From CAVRQM01 sp965246915 (GTDB lineage Bacteria > Pseudomonadota > Alphaproteobacteria > Acetobacterales > Acetobacteraceae): a stretch of 64,000 nt of DNA. The stretch's first letter is position 1, and every line of letters starts with the position of its first letter. The stretch spans positions 1 through 64,000 of the forward strand of contig CBDFGB010000012.1 of assembly GCA_965246915.1 (NCBI GenBank), written 5' to 3'. The translations under genes and the position numbers were made by a program. Below, piece after piece: positions 43,136 through 52,167 of this stretch. The notes beneath the pieces were generated by a model. That model searched no databases. It saw only the letters and a list, made by a program, of their open reading frames with translations, and was not told the DNA's origin.

Positions 43136-46100
43136 TCGCCACCCACTGGCGCCATGGCCTCGGCCCGCGCGGATGGTGCCTTGATGCGGAACCACGCGAC
43201 ATAAAGGGCCGGAAGGAAAATCAGCGTGATAACCGTGCCGACGAGGAAGCCACCCATGATGGCGAAGGCCATTGGTCCCCAGAAGATCGTCGCCGCGATC
43301 GGGATCATGCCGAGGACGGTGGACACGGCGGTGAGCATGATCGGCCGGAAACGCGACACGCTGGCCTCGATCACCGCGTCCCAGGCGGGCCTGCCGTCCG
43401 CTCGTTCCACCTCGATCTGCTCGATCAGGATCACGGCATTGCGGGCGATCATGCCGATCAGTGACAGGATGCCGAGGATGGCCACGAACCCCAGCGGCCG
43501 CTGAAAGATCAGCAAGCCGGCGACGACGCCGATCAGCGCCATCGGCACCACCGCCAGGACCAGGAACAGCCGCGAAAAACTCTGCAGTTGGATCATCAGG
43601 AAGGTGATCATCAGGAACAGCATCAGCGGCACCACCTCCATGACGGAGGCCTGGGAGCTCGCACTTTCCTCGACCGTGCCGCCGACCGCGATGTGGGTGC
43701 CGGCCGGCAGGCTCGCGTTCAGTTTGGCGACCGCCGGCGCGATGGCCGCCACGGCAGCCTCTGGCAGGCCGCCCGGCGCCATGTCCGCTTGAACGGTCAA
43801 GGTCGGCACGCGATCGCGCCGCCAGATCAGCGGAAATTCCTGTTCGAACTGGAAGCTCGCGAGCTGGCTCAGCGGCACCGTGCGGCCATTGGGCAGCGGC
43901 ACCTGCACGGTGCGCAAGGTCGAGAGCGACACGCGCTGTTCGTCGGTGGCGCGTGCCACCACGTCCACCAGATAGATCCCGTCGCGCAATTGCGTGACCG
44001 TGGTGCCGGTCACCACGCTGTTGAGCACGCCGGCCAGCACCTGCGAGCTCAGGCCCAACAGGCGCGCCTGATCCTGATCGACGTGGATCCGGACCATTCG
44101 CGACGGCTCCATCCAGTCGAAATTCACCTTCTCCAGCCCCGGCCCGCCGGACATGATCCGCGCCAACTCCAGCGCCGTCTCCCGCACCTGGGTGATGTCC
44201 GGGCCGCTGACGCGGTACTGCACCGGCCAGCCGACCGGCGGCCCCAGACCCAGCGGCGAAACCCGCGTCACCGCCGCCGGGAACGACTCCGCGAGTTTCT
44301 TCTCCAGCCGCGCCTGCAGCCGTTCGCGGCCGGCCACGTCCTTGGCCACGATCACCGCCTGCGCGAAGAAGTCGTTTGGCAACTCCACGGCCAACGGCAG
44401 GTAGAATCGGATCGCGCCGCGTCCGACGTAGGTGCTCCAACTCGCGACGTCCGGATCCTCGCCGAGGACGCGGTCCAGCCGGGCGGAGGCATCCTCGGAC
44501 GCGAAGATCGAGGCGCTTTGCGGCAGACGCAGGTCGACGAGCAGGTCCGGCCGGTCGGATGGCGGGAAAAACTGACGCGGGATCCAGGGCGAGACGGCGA
44601 GCGACAGCGCGAACAACGCCACGGTCACGCCGATGGTGATCCACCGCGCCTGCATCGCGCCAGCGACCATCGCGCGGAATGTCCGTAGGATCCGACTCGG
44701 CTTGGCGGTTTCGACCACCTTTGGCTTCTTCAGCATCACCACGCCAAGCAGCGGCGCGAACAGCACGGCCACGAACCACGACACGATCAGGGCGATCCCG
44801 ACCACCGCGAAGATCGAGAACGTGTATTCGCCCGCCGAGCTTTTCGCGAAGCCGATCGGCACGAACCCCGCCGCCGTGACGAACGTGCCCGTCAGCATCG
44901 GAAACGCCAGTGTGCGATACGCGAACGTCGCCGCGTTCTCCTTGGTGTCGCCGGCCGCCAGCCGCGACGTCATCGCATCGATCGTCGTCATGGCGTCGTC
45001 GACCAACAAGCCGAGCGCGATGATCAGCGCGCCCAACGAGATGCGTTGCAGGTCGATGCCGTAGTACTGCATGACCGGAAAGACGATCGCCAAGGTGAGC
45101 GGGATAGACAGCGCCACGACCGCGCCGGCGCGCAGCCCGAGGCTGACCACGCTGACGGCCATGATGATGCCGATCGCTTCCCACAGCGATTGGGTGAAAT
45201 CGCCGATTGCCTCGTTCACCACCTGCGGCTGGTCGGCGACCAGGACAGGCTCGATGCCGAGCGGCAGGTTCGCCGTGACCTCTTGCATCGCCTTGGTGAT
45301 GTTGTGGCCGAGAGCGAGGATATCGCCGCCATCGCGCATTGCGATGCCAAGGCCGATGGCCTGCTTGCCGTTCACCCGAAACATCGGTGTTGGCGGATCG
45401 GCGAAGCCGCGCCGCACCTGGGCGATGTCCTGCAGGCGGATCATCCGACCGTTGGCCACGAAATTGACGTTCCGCAGATCCGCTTCGGACTCGAACGCTC
45501 CGGACACGCGCAGCAGGAGCCGTTCGTCGCCCGTCTGGATCGTGCCGGCGGGGCTGACGATGTTTTGCGCCTGCAACGCGGCCAGCAGCGCCGATCGGTC
45601 GATCCCGAGGCCCGCCAGCTGCTGCATCGAGAATTCCACGAACACCCGCTCGTCCTGCGCGCCGATCATCTCGATCTTCGAGACGTCGGGGACCTGCAAC
45701 AGTCGGGAGCGGATGTCTTCGACGTGGTCGCGAAGCTCGCGCAGCGTGAAGCCGTCGGCCGTGAAGCCGTAGATGATGCCGAACGTATCGCCGAACTCAT
45801 CGTTGAATCCGGGCCCGACGATCCCGGCCGGCAAAGTGTGCCGCATATCGGCGATACTCTTGCGGACATGATACCAAATGTCCGGCACCTTTTCCGGCGC
45901 GGTCGCGCCCTTGAGGTTGACGAAGATCGTGGTCACGCCGGGCGTCGTGTAGCTGCGCAGGAAATCCAGGCTTGGCGTCTCCTGCAGGGTGCGTTCGAGT
46001 CGCTCGGTGACCTGCAGGATGGTGTCGTCGATGGTCGCACCCGGCCAGGCCGCCTGCACCACCATTGTCTTTATGACGAAGGCCGGATCTTCGTTGCGCC

Positions 46101-46203
46101 CGAGGCGGGTGAACGCAAAGGCCCCCGCGAGGACCGACGCGATCATCAGGTAGACGATGAACGAGCGGTGCTTGAGCGCCCAGGCCGAGAGGTTCGGCCC
46201 CAT
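43132..46203 (-). CDS. RND efflux transporter permease (AcrB/HAE family)
   Basis: A 1023-residue inner-membrane RND pump that expels drugs or other compounds using the proton gradient. It has an N-terminal transmembrane helix (FIVYLMIASVLAGAFAF), two large periplasmic loops, and TM4 with the proton-relay pair in LGLLVDDAMTTIDAM (Asp-Asp), plus FVTAAGFVPIGFAKSSAGEY and the C-terminal FVAILGILSLIGMIARNAVI. Length fits the family (about 1040). It follows its adaptor gene at 15 bases and overlaps mnhE. No outer-membrane TolC partner in the window. Confidence 0.93.
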   Translation of the reverse strand: MGPNLSAWALKHRSFIVYLMIASVLAGAFAFTRLGRNEDPAFVIKTMVVQAAWPGATIDDTILQVTERLERTLQETPSLDFLRSYTTPGVTTIFVNLKGATAPEKVPDIWYHVRKSIADMRHTLPAGIVGPGFNDEFGDTFGIIYGFTADGFTLRELRDHVEDIRSRLLQVPDVSKIEMIGAQDERVFVEFSMQQLAGLGIDRSALLAALQAQNIVSPAGTIQTGDERLLLRVSGAFESEADLRNVNFVANGRMIRLQDIAQVRRGFADPPTPMFRVNGKQAIGLGIAMRDGGDILALGHNITKAMQEVTANLPLGIEPVLVADQPQVVNEAIGDFTQSLWEAIGIIMAVSVVSLGLRAGAVVALSIPLTLAIVFPVMQYYGIDLQRISLGALIIALGLLVDDAMTTIDAMTSRLAAGDTKENAATFAYRTLAFPMLTGTFVTAAGFVPIGFAKSSAGEYTFSIFAVVGIALIVSWFVAVLFAPLLGVVMLKKPKVVETAKPSRILRTFRAMVAGAMQARWITIGVTVALFALSLAVSPWIPRQFFPPSDRPDLLVDLRLPQSASIFASEDASARLDRVLGEDPDVASWSTYVGRGAIRFYLPLAVELPNDFFAQAVIVAKDVAGRERLQARLEKKLAESFPAAVTRVSPLGLGPPVGWPVQYRVSGPDITQVRETALELARIMSGGPGLEKVNFDWMEPSRMVRIHVDQDQARLLGLSSQVLAGVLNSVVTGTTVTQLRDGIYLVDVVARATDEQRVSLSTLRTVQVPLPNGRTVPLSQLASFQFEQEFPLIWRRDRVPTLTVQADMAPGGLPEAAVAAIAPAVAKLNASLPAGTHIAVGGTVEESASSQASVMEVVPLMLFLMITFLMIQLQSFSRLFLVLAVVPMALIGVVAGLLIFQRPLGFVAILGILSLIGMIARNAVILIEQIEVERADGRPAWDAVIEASVSRFRPIMLTAVSTVLGMIPIAATIFWGPMAFAIMGGFLVGTVITLIFLPALYVAWFRIKAPSARAEAMAPVGGD

Positions 46204-46218
46204 GTCAGGCCGCTCCTG

Positions 46219-47304
46219 TCATGCGGCGGGCCCGACCAGCCGCACTTTCTGCCCGGGGTGCAGCGCCTGGACTCCAGCGGTCACGACGATATCGCCGTCC
46301 TCCAGCCCGCTGGAGATCGTGACGGTGCCCGGATCATGACGTAGCAGCTCGACCCGGCGGATCGAGACAGTCTGCCCCTTTGGATCGACGACCCACACCG
46401 CCGGCTCGCGGTTTGATTCCGTCAACGCTGCGGCGGGTATTTCGATCACCGGCTGGGTGTCGAGCTTGATCGTGCCGGTCACAGTCGAGCCGAGCAGCAT
46501 TTTGGCCGGCGGGTCGCCGAGGCCAGCTTTCACCTCGAACGTCCGGGTCACCGGATCGGCCTGCGGCGCGACCTCCCGAACCCGCGCGGTTGCGGTGATG
46601 GACGGGTCGTCCGTGAGTCGCACGGTGATATCCGGGTCCGTGGGGGCCGCGCGCAGCACCTGTGCCGGCACGTCGAACACCGCGTCGCGTCCACCCTTGC
46701 GCGCGAGCTGGACGATCATCTGTCCCGGCTGAACGACCTCGCCCGGCTCGGCACCGCGGGCGATGACCGTGCCTGGCGCATCGGCCTGCAGGATCGTGTA
46801 GGAGACGCGCAGTGCCGCCAGCGTCTTCTGGATGTCGGCATCGTCGACCTGCGCCTCGGTGGTCCGCAGCGCCTTCTCCGCGAGGTCGAATTGCGCCCGC
46901 GTCGTGTGGCCCTGACCAAGCAAGATCCGCTGCCGTTCGAACGCGGCCCGCGATTGGGTCAGCGCGGCGCTGGCGGCGGCCAGCGCGGTCTGCGTGGAGC
47001 GCAGCGCGTTGACCTCGTTCTGCGGATCGAGTTTCGCGATCACCTGCGCCTTGTCGACATGGTCGCCGATATTGACCAACCGCTCGGTCATCCGGCCGCC
47101 GATCCGAAACGCCATCGACGCCTCTTCGGCGGCCTGGATATGGCCGGTCAGCAGAACCGACTCTCCGACCGACTGCCGGGCAACGGTGACGGTGCGGACA
47201 GGCCGCGGCTCCGGCGTCTCCGCCGTCTCGTTGCGACCACACGCGGCCACCAGCAGCAACGCCGCCAGCGTGACGCCGCGCCGCCACCCGGTGTCGAATC
47301 GCAC
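46219..47304 (-). CDS. RND efflux periplasmic adaptor (membrane fusion protein, lipoprotein)
   Basis: A 361-residue MFP. The signal peptide with lipobox is GVTLAALLLVAACGRNE (cleavage before Cys), followed by the lipoyl/biotinyl-like half (SVLLTGHIQAAEEASMAFRI, ERLVNIGDHVDKAQVIAKLD), a coiled-coil hairpin (LRSTQTALAAASAALTQSRA to LRTTEAQVDDADIQ), a second lipoyl half (PGTVIARGAEPGEVVQPGQM) and a beta-barrel domain (VREVAPQADPVTRTFEVKA). GTG 47304 starts exactly at the signal peptide. It lies 23 bases after the arcA stop, so it may share that transcript. Confidence 0.93.
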   Translation of the reverse strand: MRFDTGWRRGVTLAALLLVAACGRNETAETPEPRPVRTVTVARQSVGESVLLTGHIQAAEEASMAFRIGGRMTERLVNIGDHVDKAQVIAKLDPQNEVNALRSTQTALAAASAALTQSRAAFERQRILLGQGHTTRAQFDLAEKALRTTEAQVDDADIQKTLAALRVSYTILQADAPGTVIARGAEPGEVVQPGQMIVQLARKGGRDAVFDVPAQVLRAAPTDPDITVRLTDDPSITATARVREVAPQADPVTRTFEVKAGLGDPPAKMLLGSTVTGTIKLDTQPVIEIPAAALTESNREPAVWVVDPKGQTVSIRRVELLRHDPGTVTISSGLEDGDIVVTAGVQALHPGQKVRLVGPAA

Positions 47305-47327
47305 GTGAGCTGTCTCCGGACCCGCCG

Positions 47328-48590
47328 TCAGTAGTCCACCGCGTCGCGCAGGAGCGGGCAAGTCATGCAATGCCCGCCGCCTCGGCCGCGTCCCAGCTCG
47401 GCACCGACGATGGTGATGACTTCGACTCCTGCCTTGCGCAGATGCGTGTTGGTAGTGGTGTTGCGATCGTAGGCAAAGACCACGCCGGGCGACAGCGCCA
47501 CGAGGTTGTTGCCGCTGTCCCATTGCGAGCGCTCGGCGGCATAGGCATTGCCGCCGGTCTCGACCACGCGCAGAGCCTTGAGCCCCAGCGCGTTCGCGAC
47601 GACGTCGACCAGCGGCCCTTTTTCAATCGTCACCTCCACGCCGCCCGGCTTGTCGCTGGGCCGCAGCGAGATCGTGTTGATGCGGTCCACGACGGGGGGG
47701 TGCACCGTCACCAGATCCCGGTCGGCGAAGGTAAACACCGTGTCGAGATGCATCGCCGCCCGCAACTTCGGCATCGCCGCGATGATGACCCGATCGACTT
47801 CACCGCCCTTGAACAGCTCGACGGCGACCTGGGTGATGGCCTGGCGAGAGGTGCGTTCGCTCATGCCGATCAGCACCGCCCGGTTGCCGATGATGAGCAC
47901 GTCGCCGCCCTCCAGCGTCGCCGACCCGAAATTCCTGTCAGGATCGCCCCACCAGGTCTTGACCTCGCCGGCGAAGCTCGGGTGGAACTTATAGATCGCC
48001 GCGGTCAGCAACGTCTCCTCGCGCCGCACGGGCCAGTAGAGCGGATTGACCGTCACGCCGCTGTAGATCCAGCACGTCGTGTCCCGGGTGTACAGAGTGT
48101 TCGGCAGCGGCGGCAGCAGGTACTCGGTGATCCCCGACGCCTCGCGTGCCATCGCGAGATACTGCGAGCCGAAGCGGTCCGGCAGGTCCACGGTCGACAG
48201 CCCGCCAATCATGAATTCCGCAAGCGCCCGGGGCTCTAGGCCCTCGAGGAATGAGCGGGTCTCCTCGACCAGACCGAGCCCGACTTCGTTGGCGACGATC
48301 TGCCTGTCGAGGACCCACGCCTTGGCCTCCGGAATCGCGAGCGTCTCGGCCAGCAGATTGTGCTTCTCGAAGACCTCGACCCCGCGGTCGCGCATCTTCG
48401 TGATGAAGTCAAAGTGATCGCGTTTGGCATTCTGCACCCACAGTACGTCATCGAACAGCAACTCGTCGCAATTGGTGGGGGTCAGGCGCGTGTGCGCGAG
48501 CCCCGGTGCGCACACCAGCACTTTGCGCAGCATCCCAACCTCGGAGTGCACGCCAAATTTCGCGGCCGGCGTCTCGGCGGTGTCGTTCAT
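47328..48590 (-). CDS. arcA: Arginine deiminase
   Basis: ArcA hydrolyses arginine to citrulline and ammonia. The 420-residue protein has FGVHSEVGMLRKVLVCAPGL, LYTRDTTCWIYSGVTVNP, FGSATLEGGDVLIIGNRAVL and the catalytic C-terminus GRGGGHCMTCPLLRDAVDY (nucleophile Cys408; Cys406 in Pseudomonas). Full length and all motifs are intact. arcB and arcC are not in the window; an ArcD-type antiporter lies on the opposite strand 2 kb away. Ammonia production would help acid tolerance. It stands at the head of the run arcA-RND-Mrp. Confidence 0.96.
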   Translation of the reverse strand: MNDTAETPAAKFGVHSEVGMLRKVLVCAPGLAHTRLTPTNCDELLFDDVLWVQNAKRDHFDFITKMRDRGVEVFEKHNLLAETLAIPEAKAWVLDRQIVANEVGLGLVEETRSFLEGLEPRALAEFMIGGLSTVDLPDRFGSQYLAMAREASGITEYLLPPLPNTLYTRDTTCWIYSGVTVNPLYWPVRREETLLTAAIYKFHPSFAGEVKTWWGDPDRNFGSATLEGGDVLIIGNRAVLIGMSERTSRQAITQVAVELFKGGEVDRVIIAAMPKLRAAMHLDTVFTFADRDLVTVHPPVVDRINTISLRPSDKPGGVEVTIEKGPLVDVVANALGLKALRVVETGGNAYAAERSQWDSGNNLVALSPGVVFAYDRNTTTNTHLRKAGVEVITIVGAELGRGRGGGHCMTCPLLRDAVDY

Positions 48591-48636
48591 GGCGCTTCCT
48601 CATGTGTTGCTATCACGGGGTGGGCTCATCGACCCC

Positions 48637-48681
48637 ACCAGACCGGCCGAGACCAGACCGGCCGAGACCAAACCGGCCGAG
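48637..48681. repeat. 15-bp tandem repeat, three units, upstream of arcA
   Basis: ACCAGACCGGCCGAG stands three times in tandem; the third unit has one change (AAACC for AGACC). It lies between arcA and the DUF1269 gene on the presumed transcript. Confidence 0.75.
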
Positions 48682-48683
48682 GG

Positions 48684-49193
48684 TCAGATCGTGGCGCCCG
48701 TGGCGGCCTGCGCGCCGGCCAGCGCCGACCGCAACGCCTCGTCCTTCGTCTCGTCGAAAGAGCTTTGGAGCACTTTTCCGCCGGTGCCCTCAAGCGCGGC
48801 CATGACCTTGTCAGTGGTCATCTTGCGGATCAGCAAGAAGAGCGCGGCGTTGCCGGATTGCAGCGATTGGGCCGCGCCTTTCATAAACTCGTCGTTGATC
48901 CCGAGGTCGGTGAACTTGCCGCCGAGCGCGCCGGACGCACCGCCGACCGCCGCGCCGACCAGGGGATTGAGAAAGATAAGTCCAATCAGCGCGCCCCAGA
49001 ACATTCCGGATACGGCGCCGGTCTTTACCGGCTGGAACAACTGATTGAGCTTGACGCTACCGTCCGCGGCCTTCACCGCGACGACGGCGTCGCCGAGTTC
49101 GATGAGGTAGTCCTTTTGCATGGCCAGAATCTTCTGGCGCACGTCCTCGGCCTGAGCCTCGGTCGGATACTCGATGACAAGCAAATCGGACAT
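48684..49193 (-). CDS. DUF1269 domain-containing membrane protein
   Basis: A 169-residue protein: SDLLVIEYPTEAQAEDVRQK, ILAMQKDYLIELGDAVVAVK, then a glycine-rich membrane hairpin GAVSGMFWGALIGLIFLNPL, VGAAVGGASGALGGKFTDLG, and LFLLIRKMTTDKVMAAL. This is the DUF1269/TM2-like stress-associated family of unknown function, often next to ion transport or acid-stress genes. ATG 49193 opens at the conserved N-terminus. Confidence 0.88.
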   Translation of the reverse strand: MSDLLVIEYPTEAQAEDVRQKILAMQKDYLIELGDAVVAVKAADGSVKLNQLFQPVKTGAVSGMFWGALIGLIFLNPLVGAAVGGASGALGGKFTDLGINDEFMKGAAQSLQSGNAALFLLIRKMTTDKVMAALEGTGGKVLQSSFDETKDEALRSALAGAQAATGATI

Positions 49194-49275
49194 CCGAAGA
49201 CTCCTGTGGATCGTTCGGTCGGAGGGCAACCCGGGAGTGTTCCCATGCCGCCCTCCAAGCCGTGGGCAAAAATCG

Positions 49276-49614
49276 TTATTCTTTGATCTTGAGCGTCGTC
49301 TTGTCGAAAGTGACGGTCTCGGTCGCACCCGCCGCGGTCTCGATGACCGCCGTGCCGCGCCCGAAATCCAGTGCCTTGATCGTGCCGGCCGGATGTTTCA
49401 GCTTGATGTTATTGAGAAGCATCGTGGTCAGGACGCCGCTGACCGTGTTGCCGTTGGTCGCGCGCTTCTGGACCTCGGCGCGGATTTCCGGGCTGAGGCC
49501 CGCGATGTCAGCCTTTTCGATCGTCGTGGCGACTTGTGCCCGCGCGATCGGCGTGCCGACCAGCAGTCCCAAAAGGGCGAATGAGGACATCAGTGATGTT
49601 CTGTTCACGTTCAT
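49276..49614 (-). CDS. Small exported hypothetical protein
   Basis: A 112-residue protein with a signal peptide (SSFALLGLLVGTPIARAQVA, cleavage after ARA) and a small soluble domain IAGLSPEIRAEVQKRATNGN followed by GTIKALDFGRGTAVIETAAG and VTFDKTTLKIKE. No family recognised; it is probably periplasmic. Start ATG 49614 with a GGGAGC stretch upstream. Downstream on the same strand is the DUF1269 gene. Confidence 0.7.
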   Translation of the reverse strand: MNVNRTSLMSSFALLGLLVGTPIARAQVATTIEKADIAGLSPEIRAEVQKRATNGNTVSGVLTTMLLNNIKLKHPAGTIKALDFGRGTAVIETAAGATETVTFDKTTLKIKE

Positions 49615-49923
49615 GCTCCCTATCTTCTCTTGTTTTTATCACACACCCGGACCGCGTGCTCGCACGGGAGCGCGCCGTTCGGTTCATGCCCGTTGACCGA
49701 AACGCTGTATGCCCGGCATCGCTGCAACAGATCAAGCCTCCGCAGAAATGGCTCGTCCGATGCTCGCACAGAACGTCGCGTCCAACCTCTCGCGTGGCCG
49801 CCCTGGTTGGCTGATTGTCGTCCGTCGCGAGGCATTGACGTTGCGACCGACACCCCACTTCATGCTAGACGCAAAGCGGTGCCGCCTCGGGTGGCGGCTT
49901 AAACGACAGGGGAGCATCCAACG
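49615..49923. other. Intergenic region between divergent small exported protein genes
   Basis: About 309 bases. No convincing gene or structural RNA was seen. It should contain the promoters of the two divergent genes on either side. Confidence 0.35.
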
Positions 49924-50328
49924 GTGAAGGCCGCGGAGCGCACAACGTCGCTCGTTGTCACAACCTTTGTCGTGTTCTTGGCTGTCGCGCCGGCCGCGCG
50001 TGCCGCGACGGAGGCGGATTTCGCGGCAAACACCACGGCCGAACTCGTGGCGTTGTGCGATGCAGCACCGGACTCCGGTATGGGGGCCGCTGCGCTGGGC
50101 TTCTGTTATGGGTTCGCGCAGGGCGCGGTTTCAGTGCAGATTCAGCACGACGCCGGTTCGCGTGCCGGCAAGCTGTTTTGTCTGCCGAGTCCACTACCGG
50201 CGCGTGCCGCGACGGTGCGGGAGTTCGTAACCTGGGCGCGGGCGTCCGACGAGCGATTGCGAATGTTGCCGGCCGATGGCGTTATGGCCTTCCTGCGCGA
50301 CCGCTATACCTGCTCTACAACAAAATGA
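49924..50328 (+). CDS. Rap1a/Tai immunity-like exported protein
   Basis: A 134-residue protein with a signal peptide (VVTTFVVFLAVAPAARAATE) and the Rap1a/Tai pattern: TTAELVALCDAAPDSGMGAA, LGFCYGFAQGAVSVQIQ, LFCLPSPLPARAATVREFVT, then a C-terminal FLRDRYTC. Four cysteines (two in LC/FC contexts, one in FCLP, one near the C-terminus) fit the conserved disulfides. Rap1a of Serratia protects against a type VI amidase effector, but in alphaproteobacteria many copies lack a linked effector, and none is here. GTG start. Confidence 0.7.
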   Translation: MKAAERTTSLVVTTFVVFLAVAPAARAATEADFAANTTAELVALCDAAPDSGMGAAALGFCYGFAQGAVSVQIQHDAGSRAGKLFCLPSPLPARAATVREFVTWARASDERLRMLPADGVMAFLRDRYTCSTTK

Positions 50329-50341
50329 CAGGGGGACGCGC

Positions 50342-50611
50342 ATGCCACGCTTGCTGATCGCGGTTTCCCTGTGTCTTGCCGCTGGCGCATGCGCCGATCT
50401 CAATCCGACGCAGCAGCGGGCGCTGACCGGCACGGCCGCCGGCGCGACGGTCGGCGTGGTGGCCGGAGCGATCGGCGGCAACGCGGGGCTCGGGCTCGCG
50501 GCAGGCGCGGGCGCCGGGCTGATCGGCGGCCTGCTCGTCGATCAGCAGCGGCGGGCGGAGGATCGCGCCTTCCAGCAGGGCGTGGCGGCTGGCCGCCTGA
50601 GTCAACAGTGA
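50342..50611 (+). CDS. Glycine-zipper lipoprotein
   Basis: An 89-residue lipoprotein: signal peptide with lipobox LLIAVSLCLAAGACADLN, then a glycine-zipper hairpin GTAAGATVGVVAGAIGGNAG and LAAGAGAGLIGGLLVDQQRR. Such small outer-membrane lipoproteins are envelope-stress associated. It starts 13 bases after the Rap1a-like stop and is likely cotranscribed. Confidence 0.8.
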   Translation: MPRLLIAVSLCLAAGACADLNPTQQRALTGTAAGATVGVVAGAIGGNAGLGLAAGAGAGLIGGLLVDQQRRAEDRAFQQGVAAGRLSQQ

Positions 50612-50691
50612 TCCAGCTTTAGAGCCGGGATCGACGAGCGGGCCCGCTCTCCTCACCGGGACGGCGAGGCCCGTCACACGGGGAGCGAGCG

Positions 50692-52167
50692 ATGTCTGCG
50701 ACGACAGTTCAAGGCGTGCCGATCAACGAGCCGGCGAAGCCCGCGACGGGCGGCGGCCTCGGGCTCATGGCGCTGGTCGGTATGGTCGTCGGTTCGATGG
50801 TCGGGGCCGGGATTTTTTCCTTGCCGCAGTCGTTCGGCCGCGCCACGGGCCCGCTCGGCGCGCTGATCGCTTGGGGCATCGCCGGTGCCGGCATGCTCAC
50901 GCTTGCGTTCGTGTTCCAGATCCTGTCGCGGCGAAAGCCGGAGCTCGACGCCGGTGTCTACGCCTATGCGAAGGCGGGCTTCGGCAACTACGCCGGCTTC
51001 GTGTCGGCGTTCGGCTACTGGATTGGCACGTGCCTTGGGAACACCACGTATTTCGTGCTGATCAAGTCGACTCTCGGCGCCATCATTCCGGCTTTCGGAG
51101 AGGGCAACACGATCCCGGCGATCATCGGGTCGTCGGTCATTCTCTGGACCGTGCACTTCATGATCCTGCGCGGCGTGAAGGAGGCGGCGGCGATCAACAC
51201 GATCGCCACGGTGGCGAAGATCGTGCCGATCATCGGCTTCCTGATCCTGGTGTTGTTCCATTTCAACTACGACACCTTCGCCGCGAACTTCTACGGCGGC
51301 GAGGCGGCCGGCGGAGCGAGCATCTTCGAGCAGGTGCGCGCGACCATGCTGGTAACGGTGTTCGTCTTCCTCGGCATCGAGGGGGCCAGCGTCTATTCGC
51401 GCTATGCGCGCAATCGCCGTGATGTCGGCACGGCGACCCTCACCGGCTTCGTGGGCGTGCTGCTGCTCCTCGTGCTGGTCACCGTGCTCTCCTACGGCGT
51501 GCTGCCACGCGAGCAGCTGGCGCAATTGCGCAATCCCTCGATGGCCGGCGTGCTGCAGGCCGCGGTCGGCGCGTGGGGGGCGGTGTTCGTCAGCGTGGGA
51601 CTTATCATCTCCGTTCTTGGCGCCTATCTCGCGTGGTCTTTGCTCGCTGCGGAGGTGGCGTTCTCGGCCGGCAAGAACGGCACGATGCCCGCGTTTCTCG
51701 GTCGGGAGAACGCCAACAAGGTCCCGGCCGCAGCGCTTTGGCTGACCAACGGATTGGTTCAGGTCTTCCTCATCCTGACGCTGTTCGCGAGCGAGGCCTT
51801 TTCGCTCGCGCTCAAGATGACGAGCGCCATGAACCTCATCCCGTATTTCTTCTGCGCCGCCTATGCGCTCAAGATTGCCTCGAACGGCGAGAGCTACGAA
51901 CGCGATCCGGCCCGCATGCGGCGCAACGATCTGATCCTCGCCGGTATCGCCACGATCTACACGGCGTTTCTGATCTGGGCCGGTGGGCTGGACTTCGTCC
52001 TGCTGTCGGCAGTGCTCTACGCGCTTGGCACCGTCATGTATTTCATCGCACGACGGGAGCAGCGGGCGGCGACGTTCACCAGGCTTGAGACGGCTGTATT
52101 TGTGATCGTTGTCGCCGGTGGGGTGCTCGCGATCTATGCACTCGCCACGGGGAGAATTGCCATTTGA
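50692..52167 (+). CDS. arcD: Arginine/ornithine antiporter (APC family, ArcD type)
   Basis: A 491-residue amino acid-polyamine-organocation transporter with 12-13 helices: GLMALVGMVVGSMVGAGIFS, LPQSFGRATGPLGALIAWGI, YAYAKAGFGNYAGFVSAFGY, FLGIEGASVYSRYARNRRDV and KMTSAMNLIPYFFCAAYALK. The motif set is that of basic amino acid/ornithine antiporters such as ArcD and LysP-like ArcD2. With arcA 2.1 kb away on the other strand it would exchange arginine for ornithine or citrulline. The stop overlaps the TTG start of nhaC (4 bases), so the two are coupled. Confidence 0.85.
   Translation: MSATTVQGVPINEPAKPATGGGLGLMALVGMVVGSMVGAGIFSLPQSFGRATGPLGALIAWGIAGAGMLTLAFVFQILSRRKPELDAGVYAYAKAGFGNYAGFVSAFGYWIGTCLGNTTYFVLIKSTLGAIIPAFGEGNTIPAIIGSSVILWTVHFMILRGVKEAAAINTIATVAKIVPIIGFLILVLFHFNYDTFAANFYGGEAAGGASIFEQVRATMLVTVFVFLGIEGASVYSRYARNRRDVGTATLTGFVGVLLLLVLVTVLSYGVLPREQLAQLRNPSMAGVLQAAVGAWGAVFVSVGLIISVLGAYLAWSLLAAEVAFSAGKNGTMPAFLGRENANKVPAAALWLTNGLVQVFLILTLFASEAFSLALKMTSAMNLIPYFFCAAYALKIASNGESYERDPARMRRNDLILAGIATIYTAFLIWAGGLDFVLLSAVLYALGTVMYFIARREQRAATFTRLETAVFVIVVAGGVLAIYALATGRIAI

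Noticed and set aside
42653..45184. An 843-codon frame spanning mnhE and antisense-like shifted sequence of the RND gene
   Set aside because: Only the last 160 codons (MnhE) are real; the upstream part is the RND gene read in a wrong frame.
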